A DNA stretch of 64,000 bases from Streptomyces sp. Y2F8-2 (lineage in GTDB: Bacteria; Actinomycetota; Actinomycetes; Streptomycetales; Streptomycetaceae): positions 186,001 to 250,000 of the forward strand of contig NZ_BNGS01000012.1 of NCBI RefSeq assembly GCF_014905555.1, given 5' to 3'. The stretch's first letter is position 1; every line of letters starts with the position of its first letter. The notes under the pieces were generated by a model. The model did not search any database. It saw only the letters and a list, made by a program, of their open reading frames with translations, and was not told where the DNA came from. This document shows positions 48,846 through 57,216 of the stretch, piece by piece. The position numbers were made by a program, and so were the translations under genes.

Positions 48846-49337
48846 TCAGCCGGTGCGTCGCAGTTCCCGGGCCTCCTCGGCGTGGATCCACCGCCAGGTC
48901 ACCGTCAGCGCCGCGAGACCGACCGGCAGCATGGACACCACCATGCAGAGCCCCGCCGCGTCCTCGCCCGCGGCGATCAGCCCCACGGCGGGCAGGTCGA
49001 GCAACGGCATGGACAGGTAGAGGTAAAGGCATCTGCCGGGGTCCGTCAGACGGTGCCGGGTGCCCACGACCGGCAGCCAGAACCACACCGCCGCCACCAC
49101 CACGGCCGCCTCCCACCAGGCCATGGGTCCCGGCGGCCGGGCAGCCCCGGAGTGCGCGAGCGTCACCGCGGCGTGCAGCACGAGGAAGAACGGCAGCGCG
49201 GCCCCCGCGGGCAGCGACAGGCGCCGCCACACCGGGTGCCGCCGGGTGGCCCGGACCACGCCCGGGACCAGCGCGGAGACCGACAGCCCGGTCACCGCCA
49301 TGCTCCAGGCGGGGCCGGCCATCGCGTGCCCGGTCAC
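48846..49337 (-). CDS. Membrane protein at the end of the hydrogenase/oxidase run
   Basis: 163 aa with four hydrophobic helices (near GAALPFFLVLHAAVTLAHS, AWWEAAVVVAAVWFWLPVV, CLYLYLSMPLLDLPAVGLIAAG, GLCMVVSMLPVGLAALTVTW). The pattern recalls CtaG-type oxidase assembly factors, but it is about half their length and I cannot confirm it. Starts with GTG 49337, 3 bases after the 120-aa gene, so it is co-translated with the second oxidase. Confidence 0.7.
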   Translation of the reverse strand: MTGHAMAGPAWSMAVTGLSVSALVPGVVRATRRHPVWRRLSLPAGAALPFFLVLHAAVTLAHSGAARPPGPMAWWEAAVVVAAVWFWLPVVGTRHRLTDPGRCLYLYLSMPLLDLPAVGLIAAGEDAAGLCMVVSMLPVGLAALTVTWRWIHAEEARELRRTG

Positions 49338-49340
49338 GCC

Positions 49341-49703
49341 TCATCCCTCGCCCGGGGTCGAGGCGCCCCGTACGGCCAGGGCGGCGGCCACCCCCAGCAG
49401 CGGGACGGCCACGACCAGCAGCCACAGGCCGTACACGGCGGAGAGCACGCCCAGGGTGATCCCCGCCGCCGCGGGCAGGACCGCCACCGCGCCGCCCCGG
49501 GGCAGCCGGTAGCGGGTGTGCTGCTCGGGCCCGGCCTCCGAGGACCCGAGCACGAGCAGTGCGGCCAGTTCGAGCAGCGCCACCACCGAGCCCCACAGCC
49601 AGTAGACGAGGCCCGTCTCCCCGTAGACGGCGAGGACCGCGAGCAGCACGCCGTTGAGCAGCCCCCACCCCGCCACCAGGAGCGGTGCCGCATGCCGTTT
49701 CAC
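49341..49703 (-). CDS. Small membrane protein coupled to the second ctaD
   Basis: 120 aa with four predicted helices (LLVAGWGLLNGVLLAVLAVYG, VYWLWGSVVALLELAALLVLG, GAVAVLPAAAGITLGVLSAVYG, LLVVAVPLLGVAAALAV). The GTG start overlaps the ctaD stop by 4 bases. Position suggests an extra small subunit of the oxidase, comparable to the small subunits encoded with ctaD elsewhere in actinobacteria; no family match recognised. Confidence 0.7.
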   Translation of the reverse strand: MKRHAAPLLVAGWGLLNGVLLAVLAVYGETGLVYWLWGSVVALLELAALLVLGSSEAGPEQHTRYRLPRGGAVAVLPAAAGITLGVLSAVYGLWLLVVAVPLLGVAAALAVRGASTPGEG

Positions 49704-51373
49704 CCCTGGCCCCCGGACAGCGCGGCCGGGCCGCCCGACCGCGTCCGCCCCTCCCGCAGCGTCAGCAGCGGGGCGTGGCCGTGCACCGGCGGCACCGGAT
49801 GCTCCGGCGTGAAGTTCGTGGCCGGCGGGGGCGAGGACGTGGCCCACTCCAGGGTGTTGGAACCCCACGGGTCGGGCGACGCGGGCACATGGCGGCCCAG
49901 CGAGCGCTTGCGCAGCGTCCACAGCACATTGACGACGAACACGACCATGCCTGCCGCCAGCACGGCCGCTCCGCAGCTGGCCAGCAGGTTGAGCAGGCTG
50001 AATCCGTCGAAGGGGGCGTAGCTGACGACGCGGCGCGGCATGCCCTCGTAACCGAGGGCGAACATCGGCAGGAAGGTCAGGTTGGTGCCGATCACCAGCA
50101 GCACGAAGTGCAGACGGCCCAGGCGCTCGCCCAGCTCCACACCGGTGGCCTTCGGGAACCAGAAGTAGACGGCCGCGAACAGCCCGAAGGCGCTGCCGGC
50201 GAACAGCACGTAGTGCAGATGGGCCACCACGAAGTAGCTGTCCGTCAGGTGGTAGTCGAGGACCGGGGTGCCGACCATGATCCCGGTCAGGCCCCCGATC
50301 AGGAACTGCGGCAGGAAGGCCAGGGCGAAGAGCATCGGGGTCCGGAAGACCAGCCGGCCGCCGAGCACCGTGCCGATCATGGCGAAGTACTCCACGCCCG
50401 CCGGGACCAGCAGGCTGATCGACGTCAGGGAGTAGTAGTCGTTCGGCACCTGTCCGGTCGCGAACATGTGGTGGGCCCACACACTCATCGACAGGGCGGC
50501 GAACACCAGGAGGGACAGGACGGTGCCCTTGTAGCCGAAGAAGGCCCGCCCGGAGAAGACGGCGAGCACCTCGGCGACCGCCCCGAGATACGGGAAGAAC
50601 ATCACGTACACGACCGGGTGGCCGTAGAACCAGAACAGGTGCTGGTAGCCGATGTTCCACGCGTTCGCGTGGAAGACGGACGGGTCGGCGCGGCCCGCGG
50701 CGAGCAGGGCCATCGCGGCCAGGAGCGAGGGGAAGGAGCCGATGACCATCAGGCAGCTGGCGACCATGGACCAGGTGAAGATCGGCATCCGCAGCATGGT
50801 CATCCCCTGGGTCCGCTTGCGCAGCGCCGTCCAGAGCACGGTCCAGCCCATGAGGATCATGCCCGTGGTGGAGAGCACCACGCCGACGATCCACAGGTCG
50901 GGCCCCACGCCGGGGGAGAAGTCGCTGTCCGCCAGCGGCGGATACGAAAACCAGCCCGAACTGGCGCTGCCGTTGGCGGCGGCGAGACTGACCAGCACCA
51001 GAACGGCCCCGCACACGTAGAGCCAGTAGCCGAGCAGCGTGGTGCGGGGCGCGGCGATGGCCGGGGCACCGATCTGCAGCGGGACCAGATAGACGCCGAT
51101 CCCGAGGGCGAACGGCGTGATGACCAGGTAGATCATCCCCGAGCCGTGCAGGGTGAACAGCTGGTTGTAGGTGTGCGGGAGAACCAGGTCCAGCTCCGGC
51201 TGGGCGAGCTGACCGCGCATGATCAGCGCGAAGACGCCCATGACCAGCAGCAGCACCAGCGAGGTGGCGACGGTCAGCAGGCCGATCCGCTTGTGGTCGG
51301 TACTGGTCGCCCAGCCGAGCCAGTTCCCCGCCGGCACCTCCTTGGACCCGCTCGGCGCCTGAGCGGTCGTCAT
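49700..51373 (-). CDS. ctaD2: Cytochrome oxidase subunit I (copy 2) lacking canonical proton-channel residues
   Basis: 557 aa heme-copper oxidase subunit I. Metal ligands are all present: CuB His252 and His301-302, heme ligands in VAHLHYV (385, 387) and the cross-linked Tyr256 (GHPVVY). Comparison with copy 1 in this window shows three replacements at proton-path positions: D-channel Asp to Ala105 (IGAPAIAAP), gating Glu to Val254 (GHPVVY) and K-channel Lys to Glu328 (PAGVEYF). It should still reduce O2 (CuA-bearing subunit II is encoded next to it), but pumping by the known routes seems unlikely. ATG 51373 overlaps the coxB stop by 4 bases. Same strand as the hydrogenase genes. Confidence 0.92.
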   Translation of the reverse strand: MTTAQAPSGSKEVPAGNWLGWATSTDHKRIGLLTVATSLVLLLVMGVFALIMRGQLAQPELDLVLPHTYNQLFTLHGSGMIYLVITPFALGIGVYLVPLQIGAPAIAAPRTTLLGYWLYVCGAVLVLVSLAAANGSASSGWFSYPPLADSDFSPGVGPDLWIVGVVLSTTGMILMGWTVLWTALRKRTQGMTMLRMPIFTWSMVASCLMVIGSFPSLLAAMALLAAGRADPSVFHANAWNIGYQHLFWFYGHPVVYVMFFPYLGAVAEVLAVFSGRAFFGYKGTVLSLLVFAALSMSVWAHHMFATGQVPNDYYSLTSISLLVPAGVEYFAMIGTVLGGRLVFRTPMLFALAFLPQFLIGGLTGIMVGTPVLDYHLTDSYFVVAHLHYVLFAGSAFGLFAAVYFWFPKATGVELGERLGRLHFVLLVIGTNLTFLPMFALGYEGMPRRVVSYAPFDGFSLLNLLASCGAAVLAAGMVVFVVNVLWTLRKRSLGRHVPASPDPWGSNTLEWATSSPPPATNFTPEHPVPPVHGHAPLLTLREGRTRSGGPAALSGGQG

Positions 51374-52029
51374 GCGGGCGTACCCCCCGCCGGCGCCCCC
51401 GCGTGCTGTGCCAGCCACTTGTCGTACGCCGTGGGCGAGACGGCCCTCAGCCAGAAGTCCATCGTGTGGTGGCGGTCCCCGCAGAACTCCCCGCACCGGC
51501 CGATCCAGCGGCCCTCGCGGTCCACGGTGAGGGTGACGGTGTTCACGTGGTGCGGGAAGATGTCCCGCTTGTAGCGGAGATCGGGCACCCACAGCGAGTG
51601 GATGACGTCCGGTGAGGCCATCTTGAACCTGATCGGCCGTCCCGTCGGCACCACGAGAGTCGGCCGCCTTCCCGCCCGGCAGTCGGCACGCACCGCGAGC
51701 GGCTTCCTGGCCTGCGGGTAGTCGAACCGCCAGCACCACTGGAACGCCGTGACGGTCACCTCGACCGGATCGCCGTGCGCCGCCGCGTGGTGCTCGTCGT
51801 GATTCTGCCGGGCCGTGTAGACGACCAGGAAGGCCGCCACGGCGACCAGCACGGCGACGTAGAAGGCTTCGGGACGGGTGTGTTCGAGCCGGCGCGACGG
51901 GCGGCGCCGGGCCCCCGCCCGGCGTCGTACCACGGCGAGGCACACCAGCATCGCGACGACGGCGAACACGAACGCGGCGAGGGCGGACTCGAGGGCGAAC
52001 ACCGTCCCGAAGAACTGCCGCGTGGTCAT
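51370..52029 (-). CDS. coxB: Cytochrome c oxidase subunit II with CuA site
   Basis: 219 aa. Two membrane helices (SALAAFVFAVVAMLVCLAVV and AFYVAVLVAVAAFLVVY) precede a cupredoxin domain. CuA ligands: His in VIHSLWVPDL and the C-x3-C-x3-H-x2-M set CGEFCGDRHHTM. The aromatic FQWCWRFDYP patch is the electron entry site. It is shorter than usual and has no fused cytochrome c domain, so it depends on an external donor or on a bcc complex. Four-base overlap with ctaD2. Confidence 0.92.
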   Translation of the reverse strand: MTTRQFFGTVFALESALAAFVFAVVAMLVCLAVVRRRAGARRRPSRRLEHTRPEAFYVAVLVAVAAFLVVYTARQNHDEHHAAAHGDPVEVTVTAFQWCWRFDYPQARKPLAVRADCRAGRRPTLVVPTGRPIRFKMASPDVIHSLWVPDLRYKRDIFPHHVNTVTLTVDREGRWIGRCGEFCGDRHHTMDFWLRAVSPTAYDKWLAQHAGAPAGGTPA

Positions 52030-52125
52030 GGGGCTCCTGTTGTGCCGCGCCGGACGCGTGAACAGGAACGGACATTACGGGCGAACGGCATTTCCCGGCC
52101 AGGTGACACACCGCACGCCCATGGT

Positions 52126-52275
52126 TCAGCGGGGGCGCCGGGAGCCGTGCCGCAACGCGACCATCCGCCAGATCCTGACCTCACGCATGATTCCGGGCAT
52201 CTCCCTCACCAGCAGGGTCAGCGCCAAGCCGCCCACGATCAGCGCCTCCGCCATCAGCACTCGTCTGGCCGTCAT
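52126..52275 (-). CDS. Very small membrane-associated protein
   Basis: 49 aa: one hydrophobic helix (RRVLMAEALIVGGLALTLLVREMPG) and a basic tail. ATG 52275 is 8 bases after GAGGAG. It resembles short single-helix proteins of Streptomyces (DUF6893-like), but the match is by impression. Lies between the hydrogenase accessory genes and coxB on the same strand. Confidence 0.5.
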   Translation of the reverse strand: MTARRVLMAEALIVGGLALTLLVREMPGIMREVRIWRMVALRHGSRRPR

Positions 52276-52340
52276 CTTCCGTACTCCTCGCTCGTCGTAA
52301 GTGCGGCCGCGCCCCGGCGGGCGCGGCCGTGACCGGTACC

Positions 52341-52547
52341 TCACCCCGGGGAGAGACTCGGCATCATCTTCATGATCGCGTTGTGCTTCTTCCAGTGGAT
52401 CCCGGTCGAGCGCCGCGCGTCCGCGGTGCCGTCCTTGTGGTGTCCGGGCTGCCGGTGGTAGGGGCCCTTGTTCCCCTGGTGCAGCCCGGTGACGTGCCGG
52501 GGCGTATCGGTTTTGACCTGCGGTCTGCCTACTCGGATCCTGCCCAT
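52341..52547 (-). CDS. Small basic protein in the hydrogenase/oxidase run
   Basis: 68 aa, rich in His, Lys and Gly (MGRIRVGRPQVKTDTPRHVTG, then KGPYHRQPGHHKDGT), no cysteine and no membrane helix. AAGGAG lies 7 bases before ATG 52547, and the start is 2 bases from the stop of the upstream gene, so it is co-translated. The clustered histidines could bind nickel or another metal, which is speculation. Family not recognised. Confidence 0.55.
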   Translation of the reverse strand: MGRIRVGRPQVKTDTPRHVTGLHQGNKGPYHRQPGHHKDGTADARRSTGIHWKKHNAIMKMMPSLSPG

Positions 52548-52549
52548 CG

Positions 52550-53155
52550 TCAGCTCCTTGCCAGGTCCTGCGGTTGTTCGGTCAGCTCCGCGAAGAACCG
52601 CTCGACGGCGGGCCACACCCGGCTGCCGCCGGACAGGCCCCGCCACTCCCGCCGGACGAGCGCCACCATCCGGAAGCAGTCGTCGATCGGGACGATCCAG
52701 TGGTGCTTCGCGGAGCGTGCGGTGTTCACCAGCAGTGCCTCCACCTCCGGTACGAGACCGGCGAGCGGGGGGCACCGGGCGACCACGTCGCGCCAGGCCC
52801 CCGCGTCCGCCTCCCAGCGGGTGGCGCCCGCGGGGCTCGGGTAGTGCGCGCTCACGGTGCCGTCCGAGTGCCGTACGAAGAACGCCAGCCCCACCGGCAC
52901 GCCGAGTTCCCGCGTGCCCACCTCGGGCAGCCGCACCCGGCGCCGAGGCACCAGCCGGTACCGCCCCTCGCTCGCCTCCTCCTCCACGAAGAGCAGGGAG
53001 CAGGGCCGGCACGCGCACAGCACCTCCTCCTGCCCAGTGTCGTACAGGTGCCGGTGCTCGGGCTCGACGTCGGCGCCGCACAGGTCGCACCGCTCCGCGT
53101 CCGGCCGCCGGGCGGCGGCCGAGCGGATGACGCGGGCCAGCGCGCCGGTGGTCAC
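52550..53155 (-). CDS. DUF5947-like hydrogenase-associated protein
   Basis: 201 aa. N-terminal zinc-ribbon-like cysteines CDLCGADV and CACRPC (four to five Cys within about 30 residues), then a beta-rich region (RYRLVPRRRVRLPE) and a helical C-terminus ending in ERFFAELTEQPQDL. Such proteins accompany actinobacterial group 1h hydrogenase genes; function unknown. The GTG start overlaps the NifU-like gene stop by 4 bases. Confidence 0.7.
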   Translation of the reverse strand: MTTGALARVIRSAAARRPDAERCDLCGADVEPEHRHLYDTGQEEVLCACRPCSLLFVEEEASEGRYRLVPRRRVRLPEVGTRELGVPVGLAFFVRHSDGTVSAHYPSPAGATRWEADAGAWRDVVARCPPLAGLVPEVEALLVNTARSAKHHWIVPIDDCFRMVALVRREWRGLSGGSRVWPAVERFFAELTEQPQDLARS

Positions 53156-53703
53156 GACCGCTCTCCGGCGGACACCGTGCGCACGGTGAGCGTGTCGACC
53201 GGGACGAAGGCGGGGGGCCTCGCGTCGTCACCAGGCGCCCGTTCGACGCCGGAGAGTTCGGGCGCCAGGGCGAGCACGGCCTCGCGGACCGCCTCCTCCA
53301 GCGAGGCCGAAGAGGATCCGCACCCCTTGGCGGCGAGCCGCACCCGGGCGACCCCCTCCTCGACGCCCGCCAGCTCCACGTCCCCGCCCCGCTCCCGCAC
53401 CGCCGGACGCAGCCCGTCGACGGCGCGGGCGGCCCGGACCTCGGGCGGCTCGGGGTGGATGTCGTGCAGCACCAGCAGATGACCGACGAGGTCGTCGGCG
53501 GCCATACGGTCGACCAGGGCGGGGTCGGCGGCGTCCAGCACGCGGGCGAGGGCCTCGCCGTAGACCTCGGTCAGGGTCCGCACCGCCTCGATCGCCGCCC
53601 CGGTCATCGGACCCGGAGCGCCTTCGAGCTGCTCGAGCAGCCCGTCGAGGCGGGAGAGCCGCTCCGCGACCGCCGCTTCGTCGAGCCGGGCGTGGTCATC
53701 CAT
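53152..53703 (-). CDS. NifU-like protein of the hydrogenase operon
   Basis: 183 aa. The C-terminal part (about 90-145) matches the NifU/Nfu domain (VDGLRPAVRERGGDVELAGVEEGVARVRLAAKGCGSSSAS). The CxxC that binds a labile Fe-S cluster in Nfu is reduced to a single Cys (KGCGSSS), so it may not carry a cluster in the usual way. It overlaps hhyL by 8 bases and is part of the hydrogenase operon, suggesting a role in maturation or as an extra electron-transfer partner. Confidence 0.75.
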   Translation of the reverse strand: MDDHARLDEAAVAERLSRLDGLLEQLEGAPGPMTGAAIEAVRTLTEVYGEALARVLDAADPALVDRMAADDLVGHLLVLHDIHPEPPEVRAARAVDGLRPAVRERGGDVELAGVEEGVARVRLAAKGCGSSSASLEEAVREAVLALAPELSGVERAPGDDARPPAFVPVDTLTVRTVSAGERS

Positions 53704-55489
53704 GAGCCGCTCCGAACATGGGCGAGTGCAGCTTGGTCAGCGTGTTGCCCTTGCCGAGGTACATGTGCACGCCGCAGGGCAGACAGGGGTCGAAGCTGCG
53801 GACGGTGCGCATGATGTCGACGCCCTTGAAGTCCTCCGGGCCGTTCTCCTCGAAGATCGGCTGGCCCTGGACGGCGTCCTCGTACGGTCCGGGGGTGCCG
53901 TAGTGGTCCCGCGGGCTCGCGTTCCACGGCGTCGGCGGGTACGGGTGGTAGTTCGCGATCTTCTTGTCCTTGATCACCAGGTGGTGGGAGAGGACACCCC
54001 GCACCGCCTCGTGGAAGCCGCAGCCGATCGCCTCGTCCGGCACCTCGTAGTTCTCGAAGATCTTGGTGTCACCGCTGCGGACGTGGTCCATCGCCCGCTC
54101 CAGGAAGAAGAAGGCCATGGCGGCGGAGTAGGCGACGAAGTACGGCCGGGCCCGGTCGCGTTCGATCGTGTTGCTCCACTGGGGGATCTTCCACTCGAAC
54201 GTCATCTCCGGCATCTTGTCGCTCTTGGGCAGCGAGATGCGCACGCTGTGTCCGGTGGCCTTGACATACGGCGTGTCGACCAGCCCGTTGAGCGCCGTCG
54301 ACCACAGCCGGGCGAGCGGACCGCCGCCGGTGTCCAGCGCCAGGTGCTGGGCGCTGTTCTTGTCGTACCAGCGCGGGCTCATCACCCAGCTGTAGTTGCC
54401 CTCGAAGTTCCGCTTCTGCGGTACCGGCACCGTCGTCTGGTTCCACGGGTGGCGCATGTCGACGGCGTTGCCGAGCGGGTCGTGGGTGACGAACGGCTCC
54501 TCGTTCACCCAGTCCTCGTAGTACGAACTGCCCAGCATGATCCGCATGCCCAGGTTGATGTCGACCAGGTCGTTGGTGACGAGACTGCCGTCCACGATGA
54601 TGCCCGGGGTGACGAACATCGCCTTGCCCCAGTCGCTCATCGTCTCGTAGCGGTAGTCCACGACGTCCGGGTTCTGCCAGGCGCCCCAGCAGCCGAGCAG
54701 GATCCGGCGGCGGCCCACCTCCTCGTAGCCGGGCAGCGCCTCGTAGAAGAAGTCGAAGACGTCGTCGTTCATCGACACGGCCTGCTTGATGAAGTCCAGG
54801 ACCCGCAGCAGCCGGGAGAGGTAGTCGGTGAACGTGGTCGGTTCGGGCATGGTGCCGACCCCGCCCGGATACAGCGTGGACGGGTGCACATGGCGCCCCT
54901 CCATCAGACAGAACATCTCCCGGGTGATGCGGCTGACCTTGAGCGCCTCCTTGTACAGCTCGCCCTCGAACGGGTTGAAGGCGCGCATGATGTCGGCGAT
55001 GGTCCGGTAGCCGTGGATGTAGCCGTTGCGGGCCTCGGTGCGCTCGGCCCGGGCCATGACGCTCGGGTTGGTGGCCTTGACCATGGCCTCACAGAAGTCG
55101 ACGAACACCAGGTTGTCCTGAAAGATGGTGTGGTCGAACATGTACTCGGCCGCTTCGCCCAGGTTGACGATGGTCTCCGCCAGTCGCGGCGGCTTGACGC
55201 CGTAGGCCATCTGCTGGGCGTAGTTGGAACACGTCGTGTGGTTGTCACCGCAGATCCCGCAGATGCGCGAGGTGATGAAACCCGCGTCACGGGGGTCCTT
55301 GCCCTTCATGAAGACGGAGTAGCCCCTGAAGAGCGAGGACGTGCTGTGGCACTCCACCACCTCGCGGTTCGCGAAGTCGATCTTCGTGTAGATGCCGAGA
55401 TTGCCGATGATCCGCGTGATCGGATCCCAGGACATGTCCACGATCTGCGCGGGCTTTCGCGCCGCGGCCCGCGCCTCGGTTGCCGTCAT
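53696..55489 (-). CDS. hhyL: [NiFe]-hydrogenase large subunit, group 1h (high-affinity)
   Basis: 597 aa. NiFe ligands: Cys77 and Cys80 in RICGICGDNHTTC, and Cys569 and Cys572 in DPCLPCGVH. A 22-residue C-terminal extension after His575 is the peptide removed by a maturation endopeptidase. Overall sequence is the actinobacterial-type (group 1h, formerly group 5) enzyme that oxidises atmospheric H2 in Streptomyces and relatives. No nickel-insertion (hyp) genes or endopeptidase occur in this window, so they must lie elsewhere. ATG 55489 is 8 bases after the small-subunit gene stop. Confidence 0.95.
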   Translation of the reverse strand: MTATEARAAARKPAQIVDMSWDPITRIIGNLGIYTKIDFANREVVECHSTSSLFRGYSVFMKGKDPRDAGFITSRICGICGDNHTTCSNYAQQMAYGVKPPRLAETIVNLGEAAEYMFDHTIFQDNLVFVDFCEAMVKATNPSVMARAERTEARNGYIHGYRTIADIMRAFNPFEGELYKEALKVSRITREMFCLMEGRHVHPSTLYPGGVGTMPEPTTFTDYLSRLLRVLDFIKQAVSMNDDVFDFFYEALPGYEEVGRRRILLGCWGAWQNPDVVDYRYETMSDWGKAMFVTPGIIVDGSLVTNDLVDINLGMRIMLGSSYYEDWVNEEPFVTHDPLGNAVDMRHPWNQTTVPVPQKRNFEGNYSWVMSPRWYDKNSAQHLALDTGGGPLARLWSTALNGLVDTPYVKATGHSVRISLPKSDKMPEMTFEWKIPQWSNTIERDRARPYFVAYSAAMAFFFLERAMDHVRSGDTKIFENYEVPDEAIGCGFHEAVRGVLSHHLVIKDKKIANYHPYPPTPWNASPRDHYGTPGPYEDAVQGQPIFEENGPEDFKGVDIMRTVRSFDPCLPCGVHMYLGKGNTLTKLHSPMFGAAHG

Positions 55490-55497
55490 GTCCGTGC

Positions 55498-56619
55498 CTA
55501 CCTCGCTCTCTCTCGCTGTCGCCTGCGCCCGTCGGGGCGCCAGTACGGGTCGTAGCCGCTCGTCAACTTGTCCTTGTTGTGGCGCCACTTGGGCTCACGG
55601 TTGACGGCCATGTTGGTGATGCCGCGCAGGCGCCGGATCACGGCCCCGTAGGGCCTGATCACAGCGGACGAGAGGGTGCCGCCCGTCGGTTCGTCCATGA
55701 ACGGCATGAAGGCGTCCGGGAACCCGGGCATCGTGCAGCCGATGCAGATGCCCCCGACGTTCGGGCAGCCGCCGATGCCGGCCATCCAGCCGCGCTTGGG
55801 CACGTTGCAGTTGACCACCGGACCCCAGCAACCCACCTTCACCTGGCACTTGGGGGAGTTGTAGTCCTTCGCGAAGTCGGCCTGCTCGTAGTAGGCGGCC
55901 CGGTCGCACCCCTCGTGCACCGTCTTCCCGAACAGCCACTGCGGGCGCAGCATGTGGTCCAGCGGGGGCGGCGGCGCCGACCCGGCCGCGTGGTAGAGCA
56001 CCCAGGTGAGGGTCTCCATGAAGTTCTCCGGCTGGATCGGGCAGCCCGGCACGTTGACGATCGGAAGCGCGCCCTGCGACTTGAAGTCCCAGCCCAGGTA
56101 GTCCGCGAGACCCATGCAGCCCGTGGGGTTGCCCGCCATCGCGTGGATCCCGCCGTAGGTGGCGCAGGTGCCGGCGGCGACGACCGCCCAGGCCTTGGGC
56201 GCGAGCTGGTCGATCCACCAGTTGAGGGTGAGCGGTTCGCCGGTGTCCTGGTCGTTGCCGAACGACGTCCAGTAGCCGTCGCCCTCGATGATGTTCTGGT
56301 TGGGGATCGAGCCCTCGATGACGAGGATGAACGGAGCCAGTTCACCGCGGGCCGCGGCGCGGAACGGGGCGAGGAAGTCCTCGCCGCCCAGGCTCGGGGA
56401 GAGCACCTTGTTGTACAGGTTCACCTTCGGCAGGCCGGGCACCAGCCCGGCGACGATGTCCTCGATCGCCGGCTGGCCGGACGCCGTCATCGAGACGGTG
56501 TCCCCGTCACAGCTCATGCCCTCGGAGATCCACAGGATATGGATCTCGTCGAAGCCGTTCCTCTGTTCAGCCCTCGTGGGCTGCTGGCTGACCTCCGTGG
56601 TCCCGCTTTCGACGGTCAT
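55498..56619 (-). CDS. hhyS: [NiFe]-hydrogenase small subunit, group 1h
   Basis: 373-aa iron-sulfur subunit. The proximal cluster region reads GMSCDGDTV: Cys37 and Asp40 in a CxxD arrangement, consistent with the 3Cys-1Asp [4Fe-4S] ligation known for this hydrogenase type. Additional cluster cysteines occur in GTCATYGG, VPGCPI, EGCDR, KVGCWGP and GGCPNVGGICIGCTMPGF. No twin-arginine signal is present, so the enzyme is probably cytoplasmic-facing. ATG 56619 overlaps the hemerythrin stop by 4 bases. Confidence 0.95.
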   Translation of the reverse strand: MTVESGTTEVSQQPTRAEQRNGFDEIHILWISEGMSCDGDTVSMTASGQPAIEDIVAGLVPGLPKVNLYNKVLSPSLGGEDFLAPFRAAARGELAPFILVIEGSIPNQNIIEGDGYWTSFGNDQDTGEPLTLNWWIDQLAPKAWAVVAAGTCATYGGIHAMAGNPTGCMGLADYLGWDFKSQGALPIVNVPGCPIQPENFMETLTWVLYHAAGSAPPPPLDHMLRPQWLFGKTVHEGCDRAAYYEQADFAKDYNSPKCQVKVGCWGPVVNCNVPKRGWMAGIGGCPNVGGICIGCTMPGFPDAFMPFMDEPTGGTLSSAVIRPYGAVIRRLRGITNMAVNREPKWRHNKDKLTSGYDPYWRPDGRRRQRERAR

Positions 56620-57161
56620 GTCCTCGGCCTCCCTTGCAGTCGGTCCCTAAGGCGGTCGTAGGCCGCGGCCACCGGTCCGGCGAAGGCCAGGGCGGGAGGC
56701 TCGTCGGGCGCGTTGGGGTGCGGCCGGGTCGGGGCGGTCTGCTTGGACCGGGCCAGCAGTTTGCCGAGCCGCAACAGCTCCTCCTCGGAGACCGCGTCGC
56801 GGAGCAGGGGCATCAACTCGCCCTCCTCCTCGCGGATGTGCTCCTCGACCTCGCGGCGCAGCTCGTCCATGAGTTCGCTCGTGCGCTCGTCGTCCCCGGA
56901 CTGCTTGTCCAGGGCCAGGAGGGTCTCCTTGACCGCCCTGTGCTCGCTCAGGTGCTCGCGGATCCGCTGGTCCCCGTCCGACAGGACCTTCTTGGCCAGC
57001 GGGTAGACCATCAGCTCCTCGAGCGCCGCGTGCTTGGACAGCTCGCGGACCAGGGTTTCCACCACGGCCCGGCGCTGCGCTGCGGAGGCGGCGGCGTGGT
57101 AGTCGCGGAACAGCTGCTCGACCATCCGGTGGTCGTGCATCAGCAACTCGATGGCGTCCAT
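56616..57161 (-). CDS. Hemerythrin HHE domain protein of the hydrogenase operon
   Basis: 181 aa. N-terminal four-helix hemerythrin-like domain with the ligand set in LMHDHRMVEQLF, LSKHAALEELMVYP, LSEHRAVKE and EEHIREEEGELMP, all present. A basic proline-containing tail follows. Directly translated with hhyS (ATGA overlap). An O2- or NO-binding protein beside an H2-oxidising enzyme suggests buffering or sensing of O2; inference only. Confidence 0.9.
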   Translation of the reverse strand: MDAIELLMHDHRMVEQLFRDYHAAASAAQRRAVVETLVRELSKHAALEELMVYPLAKKVLSDGDQRIREHLSEHRAVKETLLALDKQSGDDERTSELMDELRREVEEHIREEEGELMPLLRDAVSEEELLRLGKLLARSKQTAPTRPHPNAPDEPPALAFAGPVAAAYDRLRDRLQGRPRT

Positions 57162-57216
57162 TACGGCCTTCCTGGTCGGGGACGGTGGCGGCGCAGAGGT
57201 GGGACGGATCCGCCGG

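Noticed and set aside
49700..51373. ctaD2 as a nitric oxide reductase of the heme-copper superfamily
   Set aside because: The His-Tyr cross-link tyrosine is retained and a CuA subunit II is encoded beside it, which fits O2 reduction better; not fully excluded.
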